From an uncultured Flammeovirgaceae bacterium (lineage in GTDB: Bacteria; Bacteroidota; Bacteroidia; Cytophagales; Cyclobacteriaceae), in assembly GCA_946886805.1 (NCBI GenBank), contig CAMPJM010000024.1, positions 1 to 16,893 on the forward strand: 16,893 bases of DNA, in the 5' to 3' direction. Both the position numbers and the translations under genes were made by a program. The notes under the pieces are model-generated. The model was not told the DNA's origin and ran no database searches. It saw only the letters and a list, made by a program, of their open reading frames with translations. Positions 1-8,622 of the stretch are shown here, piece after piece (the first letter of the stretch is position 1; each line of letters starts with the position of its first letter).

Positions 1-58
1 ACATTAAACTGTTATCAAAAGCATAAAGTCGAGTTTCTGGACGTACAATTTATACCAT

Positions 59-96
59 AAAAAAAGCTGCCGAAGAAAATTTTCTGTCGGCAGCTT
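59..96 (-). terminator. Rho-independent terminator of clpC
   Basis: Read on the minus strand, a perfect 10-bp stem (AAGCTGCCGA pairing with TCGGCAGCTT, arms at 64-73 and 87-96) is followed directly by a run of seven T (59-65). It lies about 25 bases past the clpC stop codon, so it is the expected 3' end of the clpC transcript. The first 58 bases of the window hold nothing I can recognise. Confidence 0.88.
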
Positions 97-121
97 CATT
101 ATTTTATATTGAATTTACAAA

Positions 122-2668
122 TTAATCTTTCTGATCTTTCTGTTCTTTAGTAGCTTTCTTCTTTTTTACCTTTAGATTCAAGACTTCGCCCTTTCCATCA
201 TAATCAGCAATAATCACATCTCCATCTACTAAATCACCTTTCAATATTTCTTCTGCAACAAGATCTTCCAAATACTTTTGGATGGCTCTGTTAAGGGGTC
301 TTGCTCCATATTGAGGATCATATCCTTTATCGGCAATAAAGTCTTTGGCTTTTTCGCTCAGCTCCACCGTATATCCTAAAGCGGTGATCCTGGCAAAAAG
401 TTTTCCCAAAGTAAGATCTATAATGCGGTGGATATGCTCCCTTTGAAGCGAATTGAACACAATAACATCATCAAGACGATTCAAAAACTCAGGACTAAAT
501 GCCTTCTTTAAAGCGTTCTGAATAGTCGATTTCATTAAATCATCCATCCCGTCCACTTTGGTTTGCGTGGCAAAACCTATTCCTGATCCGAAATCTTTTA
601 AATCCCTTGCTCCAATATTTGAAGTCATTATGATGATTGTATTCCTGAAATCAACTCTTCTTCCCAAACCATCAGTTAAAATACCGTCATCCAAAACTTG
701 TAACAACAGGTTATAAACATCAGGGTGAGCTTTTTCGATTTCATCCAGCAACACTACGCTATATGGTTTTCGCCTTACTTTTTCGGTAAGCTGTCCACCC
801 TCTTCATATCCTACATAACCTGGAGGTGCTCCTACCAATCTGGAAACACTGAATTTCTCCATGTATTCACTCATGTCTATTCTTATCAGAGACTCTTCTT
901 TGTCAAAGAGATAAGTTGCCAATACTTTGGCTAATTCTGTTTTACCAACACCGGTAGGTCCTAGAAAAACGAACGAGCCAATTGGTTTTTTAGGATCTTT
1001 AAGACCTACTCTGGTTCTTTGAATAGCTTTAACAAGCTTTTTGATGGCTTCATCCTGCCCAATAACTTTACCTTGCAGTTCTTCGGCCATTCCACGAAGT
1101 TTCAAGCTCTCATTTTGAGCTATTCTGTTCGTAGGAATCCCCGTCATCATACCAATAACTTCTGCTACACTTTCTTCATTCACTTCGTAGCGTTTGGAAT
1201 TTGTTTCCTCTTCCCAACGAGCCTTGGCTTTTTCTAGCTGATCCAGCAGCTTCTTCTCTTTATCTCGAAGCTGTGCGGCTTCCTCATATTTCTGGCTTTT
1301 TACAACCTTGTTCTTTTCCTTTTTAATATCTTCAATCGCTTCTTCGAACTGAATTATTTCATCAGGAACATGAATATTGTTTATGTGGACACGTGCACCT
1401 GCCTCATCCAAAACATCAATGGCTTTGTCGGGAAGGAACCTGTCACTAATATACCTGTCGGACAACTTTACACAAGCATCTATGGCCTCTGCTGTATAAT
1501 TTACGTGATGGTGATCTTCGTATTTATCCTTAATGTTGGTAAGAATCTGGATTGTTTCTTCAGGAGTAGTAGCATCTACCATCACCACCTGAAATCTCCT
1601 TGCAAGCGCGCCATCTTTCTCAATGTATTGTCTATATTCGTCAAGAGTAGTTGCGCCTATGCATTGTATCTCGCCCCTTGCCAACGCCGGCTTGAACATA
1701 TTGGAAGCATCCAAAGAACCGGATGCACCACCGGCTCCTACAATTGTATGCAACTCATCAATGAACAGAATAACCTCAGGAGATTTCTCCAGCTCGTTCA
1801 TCACGGCTTTCATTCTTTCCTCAAACTGGCCGCGATATTTTGTACCAGCAACCAAAGAAGCAAGATCAAGTGTGACCACTCTTTTGTTGAACAAAACCCT
1901 TGAAACTTTCTTTTGCACAATTCTTAATGCAAGACCTTCTGCGATGGCAGTTTTACCTACCCCAGGCTCACCAATCAATATTGGGTTATTCTTTTTTCTT
2001 CTACTCAGAATTTGAGCAACCCTTTCGATTTCCTTTTCTCTCCCAACTATCGGGTCTAACTTATCAGCTTCCGCAAGTTTGGTGAGGTCTCTGCCGAAAT
2101 TATCCAGCACAGGGGTTCGGGATTTTTCCGTGCTTTTTGTAGCAGAAGATTCCTTACCCGTAGAAGAGCTACCAAAAATCCTTGACGAATCATCATCCGG
2201 ATCATCTGTGTCTGACGAAGCCATCGGATTTTGGGTCTGATATTCTAGCAATTCTTTTACCACATCATAATTCACATCAAATTTTTCCATAATCTGTGTA
2301 GCAATATTATCTTCGTCCCTTAAAATGGATAGAAGTAAGTGTTCTGTTCCTATTAATTGACTTTTAAATATTTTCGCTTCCAGATAGGTTATTTTTAAAA
2401 CTTTTTCTGATTGACGAGTGAGAGGGATGTTAGCAAGATTCTTTACATTATTGGTGGCGGTTCCTTTGGTAGCTTGTTCCACAGCGATCCTTAGATCGTC
2501 CAGGGAAACCCCAAGCTTTTTAAGTAAACTAACAGCCACGCCTTCGCCTTCACGGATCATTCCTAAAAGTAAATGTTCTGTTCCTATATAATCATGGCCA
2601 AGCCGCAATGCTTCTTCTCTGCTTAGTGATATTACCTCTTTTACTCTATTTGAAAATTTTGCTTCCAT
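122..2668 (-). CDS. clpC: ATP-dependent Clp protease ATP-binding subunit ClpC
   Basis: AAA+ unfoldase that feeds substrates into the cytoplasmic ClpP peptidase. The 848 residues match full-length ClpC. A double Clp N-domain spans about 1-145 (two repeats each with an IGTEHLLL motif, at 28-35 and 107-114). A Ser/Asp-rich linker follows to about 190. AAA module 1 has Walker A GEPGVGKT at 233-240 and Walker B LFIDE at 301-305. A UVR-type M-domain coiled coil lies around 440-490. AAA module 2 has Walker A GPTGVGKT at 570-577 and Walker B VVLLDE at 638-643. The IGF tripeptide at 697-699 is the ClpP-docking loop. The C-terminus is a Lys/Glu-rich tail, usual in Bacteroidota ClpC. The ATG start places the N-domain at the normal distance. 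It is probably transcribed alone or as the last gene behind wbqC (135-base gap), and it ends at the hairpin at 59-96. No ctsR or mcsAB neighbours are present, as expected outside Firmicutes. Confidence 0.97.
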   Translation of the reverse strand: MEAKFSNRVKEVISLSREEALRLGHDYIGTEHLLLGMIREGEGVAVSLLKKLGVSLDDLRIAVEQATKGTATNNVKNLANIPLTRQSEKVLKITYLEAKIFKSQLIGTEHLLLSILRDEDNIATQIMEKFDVNYDVVKELLEYQTQNPMASSDTDDPDDDSSRIFGSSSTGKESSATKSTEKSRTPVLDNFGRDLTKLAEADKLDPIVGREKEIERVAQILSRRKKNNPILIGEPGVGKTAIAEGLALRIVQKKVSRVLFNKRVVTLDLASLVAGTKYRGQFEERMKAVMNELEKSPEVILFIDELHTIVGAGGASGSLDASNMFKPALARGEIQCIGATTLDEYRQYIEKDGALARRFQVVMVDATTPEETIQILTNIKDKYEDHHHVNYTAEAIDACVKLSDRYISDRFLPDKAIDVLDEAGARVHINNIHVPDEIIQFEEAIEDIKKEKNKVVKSQKYEEAAQLRDKEKKLLDQLEKAKARWEEETNSKRYEVNEESVAEVIGMMTGIPTNRIAQNESLKLRGMAEELQGKVIGQDEAIKKLVKAIQRTRVGLKDPKKPIGSFVFLGPTGVGKTELAKVLATYLFDKEESLIRIDMSEYMEKFSVSRLVGAPPGYVGYEEGGQLTEKVRRKPYSVVLLDEIEKAHPDVYNLLLQVLDDGILTDGLGRRVDFRNTIIIMTSNIGARDLKDFGSGIGFATQTKVDGMDDLMKSTIQNALKKAFSPEFLNRLDDVIVFNSLQREHIHRIIDLTLGKLFARITALGYTVELSEKAKDFIADKGYDPQYGARPLNRAIQKYLEDLVAEEILKGDLVDGDVIIADYDGKGEVLNLKVKKKKATKEQKDQKD

Positions 2669-2803
2669 ATTCGAGGTTTGTTTATCTAAATATAAATATA
2701 TATACGTAAAATTTAATTCTATAAGCTATAATATCTGTTAATAAAGGCAAATTATTTGTTACAGTCAACTACAAAACGAAGAAAGAAAAATAATTGTTCA
2801 GAT

Positions 2804-3430
2804 TCATTTCCCGATAGCGGACTGCAGGAGAATGTGACGAGCATTTGGACCTTCACAAAACAACAGATCAATAATACTCATATTTGCTGCAAAATTATTG
2901 CCAAATACTTGATTATATATACATGGTTCTAAGAAACCATTATTTTTATAGGAATTTTTAGGGTGTATCACCTCCCTAAAATCATTAACGGGCGATAGAG
3001 GAAATTTCTCATACTCATCGGTGAGTGACAATGTTACCTCATTTTCCAAGAGCTTAAGACAAAGTGTCAGCAAATCTAAATTCAAATCATACAGGTACGA
3101 ATGTTTTTTCTCGTACACCTGCCGGAATAAATCCTCATAATGCTCAAAAAATGGCGATTTACCATAGGCTGTTTGAATAGAACGCCAATGGTTTTTTACC
3201 CAAAGTTGATCATAATCTATTTTTATTTCCCGGATCTTCACTTTGCTGTTACCTCTGCAAACCGGAACAATCAAAGCCTCAGTCTTTTGTGATGATTTAA
3301 TATAACATCTGTTTCTATAGCTTTGTTTGATGTAGTTTTCACAGGCTTCCAGTGATATTCTCTCATATTTCATGATACAAGCGAAATACTCAATACATGG
3401 AAGGTAGTGTAGCGATAACAGTGCAATCAT
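2804..3430 (-). CDS. WbqC family protein
   Basis: A 208-residue protein that I recognise as the WbqC family. Features seen are the N-terminal signature LHYLPCIEYFA at about residues 7-17, a central KIREIKIDY-x-QLWVKNHWRSIQTAYGKSPFF-like segment, and the following helical region LLTLCLKLLENE. Members are common in Bacteroidota and some occur in O-antigen loci, but the reaction is not established, so the role stays open. A longer frame could start at a TTG at 3487. I chose the ATG at 3428-3430 because family members begin a few residues before the LHYLPxxEYF motif and the extra 19 residues look non-native. There is no signal peptide or membrane segment, so the protein is cytoplasmic. It lies between the YrdC-like gene and clpC on the same strand. 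The gaps of about 200 and 135 bases argue against tight operon coupling. Confidence 0.85.
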   Translation of the reverse strand: MIALLSLHYLPCIEYFACIMKYERISLEACENYIKQSYRNRCYIKSSQKTEALIVPVCRGNSKVKIREIKIDYDQLWVKNHWRSIQTAYGKSPFFEHYEDLFRQVYEKKHSYLYDLNLDLLTLCLKLLENEVTLSLTDEYEKFPLSPVNDFREVIHPKNSYKNNGFLEPCIYNQVFGNNFAANMSIIDLLFCEGPNARHILLQSAIGK

Positions 3431-3631
3431 TAGAGAATTTTGTGAGAAGTAGTTTATACCGAAATATGCGTTGGCAATCTCGTCCAAATGACCGTCGGGG
3501 ATTCAACTCAGAAGCTATTTGGGTTACACCATATTTTCTTCGTTTTAAGCTTAGGAATCGCAATCGCGTTTATTGTCCTTAAATATTCCCCTTCAATGGG
3601 TTCGGAATTTTACCTGAAAGGAAGAAAATAT
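3431..3631. other. Intergenic region with an unexplained plus-strand frame
   Basis: This 201-base gap separates the YrdC-like gene from wbqC. On the plus strand, an ATG at 3488 opens a frame whose first 48 codons lie outside any gene. They read like a start plus one transmembrane helix: residues 11-31 are LFGLHHIFFVLSLGIAIAFIV. After about 3632 the frame runs antisense inside the YrdC-like gene, so an intact gene is unlikely. It could be the 5' remnant of a membrane-protein gene or pure chance. No terminator or clear promoter is visible. Confidence 0.25.
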
Positions 3632-4261
3632 TTAAACATATTGTTCAATATCGCCTTTTCCTTCCCTTACTATTTCATAGGACTCTTTGGTGCAATCGAC
3701 AATGGTAGAAGCTATATTATCCCCATACCCGCCATCTATGACAATATCGACCAAATTAGCAAATTTTTCATATATCAAACTCGGATCTGTTGAATATTCT
3801 ATTACATCATCTTCATCACGGATGGAAGTGGTTATGATTGGATTTCCCAATTGTTTGACTATTGTTCTTGGTATGTTATGATCGGGAATTCTTATACCTA
3901 CCGATTTCTTTTTCGCATTTAATATCTTAGGCACACTGCTATTGGATTCAAGAATAAAAGTAAATGGACCAGGCAATGCTTTTTTCATTATTTTAAAAAC
4001 AGGGGTCGACAAGTGCTTTACGTAGTTTGAAATATCACTTAGATCATAGCAAATAAAAGAGAGATTGTTCTTAGCGGGGTTTATTCCTTTAATTCTACAA
4101 ACTCTTTCCACTGCCTTCTGATTAAAAATATCACACCCTATTCCATAAACAGTATCTGTTGGATAAATTATCACTCCTCCGTTTCGCAATACCTCAATAA
4201 TTTTATCCATCTTTTTTTGGTCAGGATTTTCTTCGTATAGTTTTATAAGTTCTGCGGTCAT
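3632..4261 (-). CDS. YrdC/Sua5 family protein, YciO-like
   Basis: A cytoplasmic protein of 209 residues. It matches the YrdC/Sua5 fold throughout: [17 protein letters not shown] at 28-44 (nucleotide and threonylcarbamate pocket), [12 protein letters not shown] at 58-69, LPGPFTFIL at 96-104, GIRIPDH at 122-128, and the C-terminal REGKGD motif. Authentic TsaC/Sua5 makes threonylcarbamoyl-AMP for tRNA t6A. This protein lacks the C-terminal Sua5 domain, and the usual TSAN-type loop is replaced by TTSIRDED at about 144-151. Together with the shape of the C-terminus, that places it nearer the YciO branch, so t6A synthesis should not be assumed. Its start faces the mltG operon across 270 bases. A near-consensus -7 box on the minus strand (TACATTTA, 4295-4302) lies 33 bases upstream of the start, without a well-placed -33 TTG. 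Confidence 0.85.
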   Translation of the reverse strand: MTAELIKLYEENPDQKKMDKIIEVLRNGGVIIYPTDTVYGIGCDIFNQKAVERVCRIKGINPAKNNLSFICYDLSDISNYVKHLSTPVFKIMKKALPGPFTFILESNSSVPKILNAKKKSVGIRIPDHNIPRTIVKQLGNPIITTSIRDEDDVIEYSTDPSLIYEKFANLVDIVIDGGYGDNIASTIVDCTKESYEIVREGKGDIEQYV

Positions 4262-4427
4262 AATAAACTATTTATAGCTTCTTTGAAGTTATATTAAATG
4301 TAGCGTAATATAAGTTTCAACATGGATTTTTGTTGCATTGTTTTTAACAAAACCCTGATTTCGGACACTATTTTCCCTAAAATATTACAATACTAAGACA
4401 GAGAAGCCCAAATCAAAAACAATTGCT

Positions 4428-4435
4428 TAATTTTG
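4428..4435 (+). promoter_or_regulatory. Candidate -7 box for the mltG operon
   Basis: TAATTTTG matches the Bacteroidota -7 consensus TAnnTTTG exactly and lies about 96 bases before the mltG start. No TTG sits at the usual -33 distance, so this is a moderate candidate. Between it and mltG are a short palindrome, AAGATGACCATCTT (4472-4485), and a 12-codon frame at 4475-4513. Confidence 0.35.
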
Positions 4436-4531
4436 TTGGGAGAAAAATATAAGCTGTCCTCTCGTGTGGTTAAGATGACCATCTTCAATTGCTCTGACGA
4501 GGATATTCAATAGGTTATTAAAACATAATTA

Positions 4532-5566
4532 ATGAAAAGGAGAAAAGTTTTTATAGTTATCATCCTCATATTTTCTATATTATTGTCCTCGTTTGGGCTT
4601 TATTTTTATCAGTTATTCATGACTCCCAACATTTTGGTTGAGAAATCTGATACAGCGTTTTTAATTCCACCAGGAGCTACTTTTAAAGATGTCCAGAATA
4701 ATCTTCACGATGAGGGCTTTGTTCAAGACCTGGTAGCCTTCAGTTTTCTAGCCAAATTGATGGATTATGATGAAAATGTAAAGGCCGGCAGATTTATGCT
4801 TAGAAAAGACATGACCAATTTTGAGGCCATTAAATTGTTACGCTCCGGGAATCAGGCCCCATTGAATATCACCTTTAATAACGTAAGATTAAAAAAGGAA
4901 CTTGCCGAGAAAATCTGCGCCAATATAGCTGCGGATGAGGACAAATTTTATGAGCTCCTTCAGGATACTGCTTTTATAAGCGATTATGGATTTGATGAAT
5001 ATACCATCGTAAGCATGTTTATCCCAAACACCTATGAGGTTTACTGGACTATCTCAGAAAAGGAACTTTTTGACCGGATGAAAGCAGAATATGACAAGTT
5101 TTGGAATAATGAAAGAATGGCTAAAGCAGATTCGATTGGTTTAACACCGGAAGAAGTATCCACACTCGCTTCGATAGTACAGGCGGAAAGCAAAAAAAAT
5201 GATGAGAAGCCAAAGATAGCTGGAGTATATCTCAACCGGTTGGAAAGAGGGATGGCCTTGCAGGCTGACCCTACCCTGGTTTATGCCGCCGGGGATTTTA
5301 CTATCAAGAGGGTCTTGAATGTTCATAAAGAAATAGAATCTCCATATAATACCTATAAATACGCTGGACTACCCCCCGGCCCTATTAATGTTCCTCCTAT
5401 TTCTGCAATAGATGCCGTTTTAAATTATACTTCGCATAACTATCTTTACTTTTGTGCAAAAGAGGATTTTTCAGGCTATCATAGTTTTGCAACAAATCTG
5501 AGGCAGCACTTGAACAATGCGAGACGGTACCAAAGAGCTTTAAACGAAGCAAAACTTTATAGATAA
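4532..5566 (+). CDS. mltG: Endolytic murein transglycosylase MltG
   Basis: An inner-membrane lytic transglycosylase (YceG family) that cuts nascent peptidoglycan glycan strands and is thought to terminate their growth. The 344 residues are usual for the family. There is one N-terminal membrane anchor at about 6-28 after MKRRK, and a LysM-like region at about 35-110. The catalytic YceG domain follows, with FIPNTYEVYW at 163-172, the catalytic glutamate E219 in IVQAES, then GVYLNRLERGMALQADPT at 231-248 and YNTYKYAGLPPGPINVP at 272-288. All core motifs are intact, so it should be active. It is the first gene of a plus-strand operon; the thioesterase begins 14 bases after its stop. The ATG start is supported by the classical anchor that follows it. 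Confidence 0.95.
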   Translation: MKRRKVFIVIILIFSILLSSFGLYFYQLFMTPNILVEKSDTAFLIPPGATFKDVQNNLHDEGFVQDLVAFSFLAKLMDYDENVKAGRFMLRKDMTNFEAIKLLRSGNQAPLNITFNNVRLKKELAEKICANIAADEDKFYELLQDTAFISDYGFDEYTIVSMFIPNTYEVYWTISEKELFDRMKAEYDKFWNNERMAKADSIGLTPEEVSTLASIVQAESKKNDEKPKIAGVYLNRLERGMALQADPTLVYAAGDFTIKRVLNVHKEIESPYNTYKYAGLPPGPINVPPISAIDAVLNYTSHNYLYFCAKEDFSGYHSFATNLRQHLNNARRYQRALNEAKLYR

Positions 5567-5580
5567 TTAAGCAAATAAAA

Positions 5581-5997
5581 ATGTTTGTATATAACCATTC
5601 CCTAAGAGTACGATATGCTGAAACTGACCAAATGGGATATGTTTATTATGGTAATTATGCAACCTACTATGAGGTAGCACGGGCTGAGTCCCTCAGAAGC
5701 CTGGGCCTTTCCTATAAAGAAGTAGAAGAATCAGGTGTTATAATGCCGGTTTTGCGGAATAGTTCACTGTACATAAAACCCGCCCGTTATGACGATTTGC
5801 TTGACATTAAAGTAATATTGAAATCATTACCACAAGCAAGGATCACTTTCCATTATGAAATTTACAATTCGGCTACGCTAATACATTCCGGAGAAACTAC
5901 GCTTGTTTTCGTGAACAAGGAAACCTTTAAGCCCTGCAAAGTGCCAGAATTAATGGAAAATGCTTTAAAACCATTCTTCAATGAGGGAAAAGATTAA
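5581..5997 (+). CDS. Acyl-CoA thioesterase, YbgC/FadM-type hotdog fold
   Basis: A cytoplasmic hotdog-fold thioesterase (4HBT family) of 138 residues, the usual single-domain length. The YbgC/FadM signature is complete: RVRYAETDQMGYVYYGNY at about 9-26, with the expected catalytic Asp at position 16, then a long helix carrying YYEVARAE at 29-36. It should hydrolyse an acyl-CoA or related thioester; the substrate cannot be read from sequence. The gene lies 14 bases behind mltG and overlaps the next gene by 17 bases, so translation of the three is probably coupled. The link to envelope genes is context only. In proteobacteria ybgC accompanies the tol-pal genes, but none of those are here. Confidence 0.9.
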   Translation: MFVYNHSLRVRYAETDQMGYVYYGNYATYYEVARAESLRSLGLSYKEVEESGVIMPVLRNSSLYIKPARYDDLLDIKVILKSLPQARITFHYEIYNSATLIHSGETTLVFVNKETFKPCKVPELMENALKPFFNEGKD

Positions 5998-6940
5998 AAA
6001 GAAAATTGGAGGATCCAGAAGATTTCTCAGATTTTTGGTCTTCCTGAAAAATTTGAGAATTAAAAAAAGAAATGTTTCTTTATATGATGTAATCATTGTT
6101 TTTATTGACAAAGTCAGGAAAGATGAAATTTTTGAGCGGGCAAATAGTGTTGCCTTTAATTTCACGTTGGCTATTTTTCCAACAATTATATTTTTATTTA
6201 CGCTTATCCCTTATATTCCATATCCTCCGGCATTAGATGTTAAAATCCTTCGATTTCTGCAAGATGTAATGCCGTATAGCACCTATGAAGCGGCGGCGGG
6301 TACAATCGAAGACATTGTGAGTAAACCTCGAGGTGGATTGCTTTCTTTTGGTTTTGTTTTAGCCTTGTATCTAGCCACCAATGGCATGAGTTCTTTGATG
6401 CTGGCCTTTAACAAATGTTACCGGACAGTGGAAAGAAGAGGATTTTTAAAAACACGTTTAATTGCTACCATACTTACTTTTACCCTTGCCTTTGTGGTGT
6501 TTCTTGCAATTTTATTACTTATTGTAGGCCAGTTTTTTATTACGGCTATGCAGCATTATGTATTTATGGAGGACTCTGTCGTTTATCTGATCATACTCCT
6601 AAGATTCATAGTAATATTTATAATATTTCTCACAGGAATATCCTGTATTTATTATCTGGCACCTGCTGTACATGACCGATGGAGATTCTTTTCATTTGGC
6701 TCCCTCATTGCTACCCTCTTAAGCTTGGGCATTTCCTATGGCTTCTCGTTTTATATCAACAATTTTGGAACTTACAATAAGGTTTACGGATCTATTGGGG
6801 CACTTATAGCCATTATGATTTGGCTCTTCATTTTGAGCGTGGTACTTTTAATAGGATTCGAAATAAATGCAAGTATTGATACCGCCACAAAATTAAATCT
6901 CGACAAAAAAATAAATGCCAAAGCTGGTTTAGAGACGTAA
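5981..6940 (+). CDS. YihY/BrkB family inner-membrane protein
   Basis: A polytopic membrane protein of 319 residues with about six helices (roughly 57-79, 118-142, 160-186, 199-224, 236-258, 271-296) and a basic N-terminus. The family hallmarks are present: ERANSVAFNFTLAIFPTII at 52-70, LYLATNGMSSLMLAFNKCY at 129-147, and the C-terminal NFGTYNKVYGSIGALIA at 261-277. The family was once called RNase BN in error; its function is still poorly defined. The start at 5981 overlaps the end of the thioesterase gene by 17 bases. That overlap and the basic leader suggest translational coupling as the last gene of the mltG operon. Confidence 0.9.
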   Translation: MREKIKKKIGGSRRFLRFLVFLKNLRIKKRNVSLYDVIIVFIDKVRKDEIFERANSVAFNFTLAIFPTIIFLFTLIPYIPYPPALDVKILRFLQDVMPYSTYEAAAGTIEDIVSKPRGGLLSFGFVLALYLATNGMSSLMLAFNKCYRTVERRGFLKTRLIATILTFTLAFVVFLAILLLIVGQFFITAMQHYVFMEDSVVYLIILLRFIVIFIIFLTGISCIYYLAPAVHDRWRFFSFGSLIATLLSLGISYGFSFYINNFGTYNKVYGSIGALIAIMIWLFILSVVLLIGFEINASIDTATKLNLDKKINAKAGLET

Positions 6941-6947
6941 AGCGTCT
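6933..6947 (+). terminator. Weak hairpin at the convergent yihY end
   Basis: AGACG and CGTCT form a 5-bp stem around the yihY stop codon without a U-tract. A second inverted pair, GTTTAGAG (6927-6934) and CTCTAAAC (7003-7010), brackets the 69-base gap between the two convergent genes. Either could help end transcription from both sides, but neither is a textbook terminator. Confidence 0.25.
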
Positions 6948-7009
6948 GTTGCAAGACCGCTCTATGTATTCGGGTTAAGTTGCTTTGGGCAGTTATATTT
7001 ACCTCTAAA

Positions 7010-7870
7010 CTAGGGACTTACTTTCCAAATTTTATCTGAAGCCTCCAGATATTCAGGTAGTGCTGCGGAACCATACCAATTGTACAACTCAATTGCTAAC
7101 AATCCACTTTTAATGGCAGGATCTGTTTGCATTAATTTCTCAGCTTCTTCAAGAGTGGTAACATTGAGGATAAAAATTCCTCGATAATTATTGTCATTTT
7201 TCCCGAGCGGTCCTGCCACTATCAATTTCCCTTGCTCCACCAGACGATTAATGTTTTCGAGATGTCCCCTGAAACTATTGCTAATGAAGGCTTTGTCGGT
7301 AGTTTGGTTCTCCCCCGTTTTGAGCATAACCAGTACATAGCCTTTCATTCCATAATCGTCGGCTCCCAGCTTTTGGGCTAACGAGGCATCATAATTTGGA
7401 TTTGAAATTGTGGAATCTTTTTCGATGATTTTTTCGACCTGCTTTTCCATTTTGTAGGCAGATCCATTCTCCTTACCATCCGATACCTGAACAAATATTT
7501 CAGTATCGTCTAATATTTTATAAGTGATCTTTTTTGGAAAATTATGGGTTGGATTCTCAAAAACATAAACACTGTCGGACTGCGTAAGCTTGAAGGGGAT
7601 TTTCTCTCCCTGGTTTTGGTTCAGAACACTCGCAGTATAAATAATTTCGTTGTCTTTTCGTGAAATTTCCAGGTATTCAGAAACTATCATTCGTCCGTCC
7701 GCTATCTTATATGAAAAGCCTTTTAGGGTATTCTCATTAAGGCTGTCCCAATGTTCATAGCTTTCTTTGTTTTCTACTTTCCATGTCCCCGGCAAAAAAT
7801 CAGGAAAATCTGATTGAGCAAAAGCTCCATCAGTTAAAAACAGCATTAATAATACTATAGAAAATTTCAT
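7010..7870 (-). CDS. Secreted DUF6265-like + YCII-related fusion protein
   Basis: A 286-residue protein with a type I signal peptide (residues 1-19, cleavage after AFA before QS), so it is likely periplasmic. Two domains follow. Residues about 22-145 resemble the lipocalin-like DUF6265/DUF4440-neighbour families, with FLPGTW at 25-30, the GRMIVSEY strand at 59-66 and ENPTHNFPKKITY at 105-117. Residues about 168-275 are a YCII-related domain (ferredoxin-like fold, found alone or fused). It carries the conserved His203 in RGHLENINRL and Asp250 in QTDPAIKSGL, the proposed His/Asp active pair. The chemistry of YCII domains is mostly unknown, and export to the periplasm is unusual for stand-alone YciI. 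The gene is convergent with yihY and appears monocistronic. The 204 bases upstream show no clear promoter, only the palindrome AACTTATAAGTT at 7948-7959. Confidence 0.75.
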   Translation of the reverse strand: MKFSIVLLMLFLTDGAFAQSDFPDFLPGTWKVENKESYEHWDSLNENTLKGFSYKIADGRMIVSEYLEISRKDNEIIYTASVLNQNQGEKIPFKLTQSDSVYVFENPTHNFPKKITYKILDDTEIFVQVSDGKENGSAYKMEKQVEKIIEKDSTISNPNYDASLAQKLGADDYGMKGYVLVMLKTGENQTTDKAFISNSFRGHLENINRLVEQGKLIVAGPLGKNDNNYRGIFILNVTTLEEAEKLMQTDPAIKSGLLAIELYNWYGSAALPEYLEASDKIWKVSP

Positions 7871-8074
7871 TTTTCAATTACCCGTTTTGACATGCATACT
7901 TTTAAACATTGCGAATAAATTATATCGCCCTTCGTGCGACGTTCCGTAACTTATAAGTTGTGTCAGCTTAAGATGATCCAGTTTATGAAGGCAAACTGTG
8001 ACTATACAAGTTTATGAGCATGTTTAGGATCTCCAATGTTTTGCAGCTTTATGCAAAGAATGCTCAATTTCTCC

Positions 8075-8428
8075 CTATCCTATTCTTACTTTTTTCTGCA
8101 CAAACGAAACGGAGATAACAAAAATCAAATTTATAAAAAAGCTTAATATCATAATTTGAAAAAAATCAGTCTTGTAATGATCATAAATCATAAAAACTAT
8201 CACTCCGTAAAAAATAGAAAGTCCCATTATAGATTCAAATAACTGCTTCGGAACCTTTGAAATCTTTGTAGATAGGTAAAATGTTAATATGGGTGTTAAT
8301 ACGAACCAAAATAAGAATAGAGTAAACAAATTCCAGCCGACCAACATCGAAAACGGAAAAAAAACTATGGAAAGACCAAGTGGAATCGCAAAAATTCCTT
8401 TTAGGCTGTTAGTAAGTTCCTTTTTCAT
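8075..8428 (-). CDS. Small hypothetical membrane protein, four helices
   Basis: I do not recognise a family. The 117 residues are mostly hydrophobic, with helices at about 12-32, 33-53, 66-83 and 89-110. There is a Lys-rich N-terminus and a basic tail, QKKVRIG. No catalytic motif is visible. The start ATG follows an AT-rich stretch; AGGAGGAA (8446-8453 on the minus strand) is 17 bases upstream, too far to act as a normal ribosome binding site. It lies 194 bases beyond the AraC gene on the same strand, so it is probably a separate transcript. Base composition is AT-rich like the core genes. Confidence 0.6.
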   Translation of the reverse strand: MKKELTNSLKGIFAIPLGLSIVFFPFSMLVGWNLFTLFLFWFVLTPILTFYLSTKISKVPKQLFESIMGLSIFYGVIVFMIYDHYKTDFFQIMILSFFINLIFVISVSFVQKKVRIG

Positions 8429-8622
8429 TATAAATATATTTACGGTTCCTCCTGACGATCAAACTGCTTCAATTAAAAATACAACTTTTTAGATATTTAT
8501 AGAAGCCTTTCTTGAAAATAAATTTATTAAAGTTTCGTATTTACTTTAATGAGTTTAAGAGGCGTATTAAGCTTCCACACTGCTCTTGTATGTAGGCATT
8601 GCAAAGCATTCAGGTTTAAAAA

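Noticed and set aside
3632..4261. Naming the YrdC-domain gene tsaC or sua5
   Set aside because: The loop where TsaC/Sua5 have a TSAN-type motif reads TTSIRDED and there is no Sua5 C-terminal domain, so a YciO-like protein is safer.
5981..6940. Naming the YihY-family gene ribonuclease BN
   Set aside because: That family label is a historical misassignment; the sequence is a polytopic membrane protein without nuclease motifs.
7948..7959. Palindrome AACTTATAAGTT as an operator or recombination site
   Set aside because: A single 12-bp AT-rich palindrome with no conserved neighbours; the surrounding bases do not complete an integron attC or tRNA-like structure.
8446..8453. AGGAGGAA on the minus strand as a ribosome binding site for the gene at 8428
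   Set aside because: It is 17 bases from the ATG, too far, and the phylum rarely relies on such sites.
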